Source: MGBC163016 sp964631345 (GTDB lineage: Bacteria > Actinomycetota > Coriobacteriia > Coriobacteriales > Eggerthellaceae). Taken from it: 64,000 nt of DNA. Below the pieces are notes generated by a model, which searched no databases, had not been told where the DNA came from, and worked only from the letters and a program-made list of their open reading frames with translations. The DNA lies in NCBI GenBank assembly GCA_964631345.1, contig CAZVWE010000004.1, positions 62,001-126,000 on the forward strand, given 5' to 3'. The translations under genes and the position numbers were made by a program. Positions 59,959 through 64,000 of this stretch are shown here, piece by piece; position 1 is the stretch's first letter, and each line of letters begins with the position of its first letter.

Positions 59959-61584
59959 TCATACTGTCATCGGAAATATCATCATGCCAATCGTGAGAAT
60001 AACCATACTTACAAGTCCCAAAATTATGATTAGCTTCAGAACGAATTTGAGCCATGTTGAGTATTCAACCTTAGCCAATGCAAGACCACCCATGATAGCC
60101 CCGCAAGTCGGGGTGAATAGATTAACAAGACCATTACCAGCAACCATAATCATAATCATAGTCTCTACTGAGAAGTTAAGCTGTGCTGCAAGACCACCCA
60201 TGATTGGGATTGCAACTGTTGCCATGCCAGAACTTGAAGGAATAAGGAAAGAAAGCAGGATAAACAACAGGTAGGACAACGGAGCAAATATGATTGCCGA
60301 CATGCCGCGCAATCCGTCTGCTGCAGTTACCAAGATCCAGTCAGACAAACCGGTGTCGCCCATAAGAACAGTAATAGAACGAGCAAGCGCGATGATAAGT
60401 ACAACTGACATCATGTCGCCTGCACCTGCGATAAAGGACTTAACAAATCTATCTTGTGAGACTCCGCCGATAAGGCCGATTACGAAAGACATAATCAAGA
60501 ACCATGCGGATGCTTCACCGAAGTACCATGTACCAAGAGGTGTACCTGTAAGCCATGCAGACCATGCCTGGGTTACCTCTTCTTCAGATGTATCAATTCC
60601 CTGAACATCATCAGGAAGTGCAAGGGATGTACCTGTTGCATCATCATAAACTGCAACGATATCCTCTGTGCCAACGGTTGTCGTGACCTCTTCGGTTGTG
60701 GCACCAATATTAAAGAAATCAACACCGAGATCGCTCCATGGAATAAAGGACACGATCATAACAACAAAAGTTAAACCAAAAACAATGAGAGACCACTTTT
60801 GACGAGTAGTCATTTTCTTTGGCTGCATAGCATCGCCAGCAGCATCTTCCTCGTCGGACTCTTTAAGACCCCACTCTTTCATCATCGTGGATTCATCTTC
60901 TTGTTCCTGCAATGACAAAATAGTCGAGCCTTTATCAGCCTTAACCTTCTTTGCGTAGCGCATAACAAAGATGATTGAAATAACGAGAGAAACAATCCAG
61001 AGAATAGCACCAAGGCCAAGAATAATACCTTGATTGATTACAATGCCTGTTCCTGAAAGCGAGTCAACTGCTGCACCAACTGCAAATGGGTTAACAGTTG
61101 AGCCTAAAACACCACAACCAGCACCAAGAAGAACTACCGCACATCCAACTACACTGTCAAAACCTGCAGCAACCATTGTTGCAGCCAACAGCAGATAGAA
61201 TGGAACTGTTTCCTCTAACATGCCATAAGTTGTTCCGCCGATTGAGAAGATAAACATAAGAATAGGGATAAGAATTAATTCATTTCCCTTTAGCTTATGA
61301 ACTAGGGCAGCAATTCCAGCATCAAGTGCACCTGTTTCGGTGATGATGGCCAAAAAACCACCAAGAATCAAAACGAATATACAGATATCAATAGCACCAA
61401 TAAAGCCAGACACTGGTGCATTTACGACATCAGCGATAGTAGCTCCTGTAATGCCTTCCACACCCGCAACACCCATGATCCAAGTAATGATCGCAAGCGC
61501 TACAAGCATGATCAAAAGAATAGCGAAAGCGGATATACTACGCTTTTTTCTTTCTTTTTTAGGAGCAGCATTTTCTGTAGCCAT
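59959..61584 (-). CDS. YfcC-family transporter, probable arginine/ornithine antiporter
   Basis: A 541-residue YfcC/C4-dicarboxylate-family membrane protein with 12 or more helices. Recognisable are ITGATIADVVNAPVSGFIGAIDICIFVLILGGFL, then GGTTYGMLEETVPFY and SFLIPSSSGMATVAIPIMGGLA. A charged cytoplasmic loop (about residues 225-260) and a Thr/Glu-rich loop (about 295-345) split the helices. AAAGGAG precedes ATG. It ends the arginine deiminase operon, taking the place of arcD, so arginine/ornithine exchange is the likely role. Confidence 0.85.
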   Translation of the reverse strand: MATENAAPKKERKKRSISAFAILLIMLVALAIITWIMGVAGVEGITGATIADVVNAPVSGFIGAIDICIFVLILGGFLAIITETGALDAGIAALVHKLKGNELILIPILMFIFSIGGTTYGMLEETVPFYLLLAATMVAAGFDSVVGCAVVLLGAGCGVLGSTVNPFAVGAAVDSLSGTGIVINQGIILGLGAILWIVSLVISIIFVMRYAKKVKADKGSTILSLQEQEDESTMMKEWGLKESDEEDAAGDAMQPKKMTTRQKWSLIVFGLTFVVMIVSFIPWSDLGVDFFNIGATTEEVTTTVGTEDIVAVYDDATGTSLALPDDVQGIDTSEEEVTQAWSAWLTGTPLGTWYFGEASAWFLIMSFVIGLIGGVSQDRFVKSFIAGAGDMMSVVLIIALARSITVLMGDTGLSDWILVTAADGLRGMSAIIFAPLSYLLFILLSFLIPSSSGMATVAIPIMGGLAAQLNFSVETMIMIMVAGNGLVNLFTPTCGAIMGGLALAKVEYSTWLKFVLKLIIILGLVSMVILTIGMMIFPMTV

Positions 61585-61658
61585 ATTTCACTCCTTTACT
61601 TAATCCAGCCCTGGAAGGGAATAAGGCAAGGCTGGTTGATTTTTAGTTCGTCATTGCG

Positions 61659-62612
61659 TTAGGCGGTAATGACTGTGCCGGTCTTCCCTTCGAGCCCTTC
61701 AGCGGCGTGCTCAAGCGATGTAATAAGTGCTCTACCTTCCGGATGTGCTGTTAGATACTCAATACAAGCTTGAACTTTTGGCAGCATAGATCCTGCTGCA
61801 AACTGACCTTCCTCAATGTATTTACGTGCTTCAGAGATGGTCATAGAATCCAAATTCTCTTGCTCTGGCGTATTGAAGTTGATCGCAACTTTTTCAACAG
61901 CAGTTAAAATCACAAGCATATCTGCCTTAAAGTCAGCAGCTAATTTGGCGCTAGTCCTATCTTTATCAATAACAGCTGGAATGCCGTGATAAGAATCGTC
62001 GCGCTCAATTACAGGAACTCCACCGCCGCCAGCAGCGATAACAATATAGCCGTCATCCATGAGGTCTTTAATTGCGTCCAACTCAACGACACGCTGTGGC
62101 TTAGGGCTTGCCACCATCATTCGCCAACCGCGCCCAGCGTCTTCTGCAAAGGTCATGCCCGTTTCCTCAGCGCGCTTTTTTGCCTCTTCTTCAGACATGA
62201 AAGGTCCGACTGGTTTCGTTGGATGCAAAAATGCTGGATCTTCTGGATAAACAACTGTTTGTGTGATTATGCACGCAGTGGAGCGCAAGATTGATCTTTT
62301 CTTGAGCTCTCCGAGTATAGCCTGCGATAGGTGATATCCAATATAACCCTGGCTCATAGCACCGCATTCTGGAAACGGCATTTCAGGAATAGCTCCATCG
62401 TGCACACTCGCTTCTGCAAATGCGTTAGAAATCATGCCAACCTGAGGGCCGTTGCCATGAGTCACAACTACGTTGATGCCTTTTGCAATCATGTCAACGA
62501 TATGGGAGGCTGTATTTTCGACAAGCTGAAGTTGCTCTTCTGGGGTATTCCCTAAAGCATTGCCACCAAGAGCTATAACAACGCTTTTTCCTTCACCTTT
62601 TTGATAAGCCAT
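61659..62612 (-). CDS. arcC: Carbamate kinase
   Basis: ArcC makes ATP from carbamoyl phosphate and ADP, the energy-yielding last step of arginine fermentation. The 317-residue protein has VIALGGNALGNT, VVTHGNGPQVG, AAGGGGVPV and DKDRTSAKLAADFKADMLVILT, all typical. ATG at 62612 follows a GAGGAG site; a TTG at 62621 is less likely. It is 15 nt after the ornithine carbamoyltransferase gene. Confidence 0.96.
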   Translation of the reverse strand: MAYQKGEGKSVVIALGGNALGNTPEEQLQLVENTASHIVDMIAKGINVVVTHGNGPQVGMISNAFAEASVHDGAIPEMPFPECGAMSQGYIGYHLSQAILGELKKRSILRSTACIITQTVVYPEDPAFLHPTKPVGPFMSEEEAKKRAEETGMTFAEDAGRGWRMMVASPKPQRVVELDAIKDLMDDGYIVIAAGGGGVPVIERDDSYHGIPAVIDKDRTSAKLAADFKADMLVILTAVEKVAINFNTPEQENLDSMTISEARKYIEEGQFAAGSMLPKVQACIEYLTAHPEGRALITSLEHAAEGLEGKTGTVITA

Positions 62613-62627
62613 ATCGTCCAACTCCTC

Positions 62628-63623
62628 TTAACGCAATGTTGCGTACATAATGGCCTTAATTGAGTGCATACGATTTTCAGCCTCATCAAAGACCTTGGAA
62701 CGGGATGATTCAAACACCTCATCTGTTACTTCCATTTCAGGAAGTCCAAATTTCTTAGAGATGTCTGCACCAATTGTGGTGTTTTCATCATGGAAAGAAG
62801 GTAGGCAATGCATAAATATTGCATCATCAGAAGCCATATCCATAACCTTAGAGTTAACCTGGAATGGAGAAAGTTGCTTGATGCGCTCTGCCCAAATCTC
62901 ATCGGGCTCACCCATTGAAACCCAAATGTCGGTATAAATTACGTTCGCCCCAGTAGCCGCTTCTTCTACGTTATCTGTAAACGTAATAGTGGCTCCTGTT
63001 TCTTTCGCTATGCCTTTGCAAGTCTCAATCAAGTCTTCTTCTGGACGCAAATCTTTAGGGCCACATCCCACAAAGTGCATACCCATCTTTGCGCATAGAA
63101 CCATCAATGAATTGCCCATGTTGTTACGGCAATCACCAAAGAAGACAAACTTGAGACCCTTTATACCCATTGGGAAGTTCTCTTGGATTGTCATTAAGTC
63201 AGCAATCATCTGCGTTGGATGAAATTGATCAGTAAGACCATTCCATACAGGAACCCCAGATACTTCTGCTAGCTTCTCAACAAGCTCTTGAGAAAATCCA
63301 CGATACTCAATGCCGTCATAGAAACGACCAAGAACGCGTCCTGTATCTTCGATGGATTCCTTTTTACCCATTTGAGATGAGCCTGGATCTAGATAAGTAA
63401 CACCCATGCCAAGATCCATACCAGCAACCTCAAATGAACAACGTGTACGAGTCGAGGTTTTCTCAAACAAAAGCACAATATTTTTTCCTTCTAAATATCT
63501 GTGAGGAACGCCAGCGCGCTTTAAGTTTTTGAAATCCCTAGACAGGTCTGCCAGATATTTAATTTGATCTGGTGTAAGGTCAAGAATCTTTGTGATGGAA
63601 CGACCACTGAGGTTAACTGGCAT
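62628..63623 (-). CDS. arcB: Ornithine carbamoyltransferase, catabolic
   Basis: The enzyme splits citrulline to ornithine and carbamoyl phosphate in the deiminase pathway. The carbamoyl phosphate site FEKTSTRTRCSFEVA, the DQFHPTQMIADL loop, MHCLPSFHD and the DCRNNMGNS ornithine-side segment are complete in 331 residues. AGGTAG precedes ATG. It lies between arcA and arcC, so catabolic use is expected; biosynthetic argF sequences are similar. Confidence 0.95.
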   Translation of the reverse strand: MPVNLSGRSITKILDLTPDQIKYLADLSRDFKNLKRAGVPHRYLEGKNIVLLFEKTSTRTRCSFEVAGMDLGMGVTYLDPGSSQMGKKESIEDTGRVLGRFYDGIEYRGFSQELVEKLAEVSGVPVWNGLTDQFHPTQMIADLMTIQENFPMGIKGLKFVFFGDCRNNMGNSLMVLCAKMGMHFVGCGPKDLRPEEDLIETCKGIAKETGATITFTDNVEEAATGANVIYTDIWVSMGEPDEIWAERIKQLSPFQVNSKVMDMASDDAIFMHCLPSFHDENTTIGADISKKFGLPEMEVTDEVFESSRSKVFDEAENRMHSIKAIMYATLR

Positions 63624-63697
63624 TATATCTACCTGCTTTCTTAGGCTATATGGCTGCGCCCGGAACTTCGAGCGCAGCCGATTTACAAATTTGGAAA

Positions 63698-64000
63698 CTA
63701 TTCGTCGCTACGCCAAAGTGGCATTGACATACAACGTGGACCACCACGACCACGTGAAAGCTCAGCTGATGGCATCTGCAGAACGTTGATGCCTTCACGC
63801 TCGAGCACCGCGTTGGTAACATCATTGCGCTCATAGACCACAACGGTTCCTGGACGGATGCAAAGCGTGTTGGAACCATCGTTCCATTGCTCACGCTCTG
63901 CTGCGATTCTGTCGCCACCGCCGCAAGGAATCAACTTAACAGCACGGCCGACATATTCAGAGAGAACTTCTTCGAGAGTCTCACTGACTTCGCGAACATG
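63698..64000 (-). CDS. arcA: Arginine deiminase, C-terminal part (gene runs past window end)
   Basis: The last about 100 residues of ArcA: a HVREVSETLEEVLSEYVGR stretch, then IPCGGGDRIAAEREQWNDGSN, IRPGTVVVYERN and the catalytic Cys in GRGGPRCMSMPLW before the stop. It converts arginine to citrulline and ammonia, the first step of the operon. The start lies beyond 64000. Confidence 0.95.
   Translation of the reverse strand, partial: HVREVSETLEEVLSEYVGRAVKLIPCGGGDRIAAEREQWNDGSNTLCIRPGTVVVYERNDVTNAVLEREGINVLQMPSAELSRGRGGPRCMSMPLWRSDE

Overview
The window reads as one contiguous piece of an AT-rich (low-to-mid 40s % GC by eye, not computed) anaerobic actinobacterial chromosome, most likely Coriobacteriia and close to Eggerthellaceae. 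This rests on gene content: several soluble bis-MGD molybdenum oxidoreductases paired with two-cluster ferredoxin subunits, many MFS carriers, a BaiCD-like old-yellow-enzyme, an arginine deiminase operon, TAXI-type TRAP transport, a SecDF fusion and few sugar-use genes. The species cannot be named from the sequence.

Layout. 1-7.9 kb is housekeeping: the end of an ECF-type ATPase, DUF1292 protein and SecDF, then a queuosine group (tgt and a HAD phosphatase on minus; queH and queA divergently on plus). 7.9-11.9 kb holds an MFS/MATE efflux pair behind an Rrf2 regulator and a YefM/YoeB toxin-antitoxin pair. 12-21 kb holds CapA-like and MmgE/PrpD proteins, an MFS carrier, a TAXI/TRAP uptake system and a RmlD-like reductase with a Lys/Ala tail. 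21-26 kb is a Bce-type response module (regulator, kinase, an unlisted 31-residue membrane peptide, ABC ATPase and permease). 26-33 kb has a CmpB-like membrane protein, an SDR, a zinc-ribbon/YARHG protein, an amino-acid ABC transporter without a binding protein, and a ClC channel.

32.9-55.5 kb is the most interesting part. It contains three molybdenum-enzyme modules. Each has a large catalytic subunit without a Tat signal and an approximately 111-120 residue two-[4Fe-4S] partner, is flanked by MFS carriers (one resembling aromatic-acid symporters), and comes with very small Cys-rich zinc-ribbon proteins. Between them lies an MFS/DUF169/old-yellow-enzyme operon. Regulators are TetR-like (39 kb) and PucR-like (53-55 kb). 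The family resembles the acetylene-hydratase/catechol-dehydroxylase branch known from gut Eggerthellaceae, so the working model is import of (aromatic) substrates, reductive dehydroxylation or hydration-type chemistry in the cytoplasm, and export of product. Substrates are unknown.

55.8-64 kb has a homocysteine S-methyltransferase preceded by five tandem 16-bp repeats, a sortase-type surface protein, an AGCS symporter under a glycine riboswitch, and the arginine deiminase operon (arcA cut by the window end, ornithine carbamoyltransferase, carbamate kinase, YfcC-type antiporter), which would convert arginine to ornithine, CO2 and ammonia with ATP gain. No rRNA, tRNA, CRISPR array, transposase or prophage gene was recognised.
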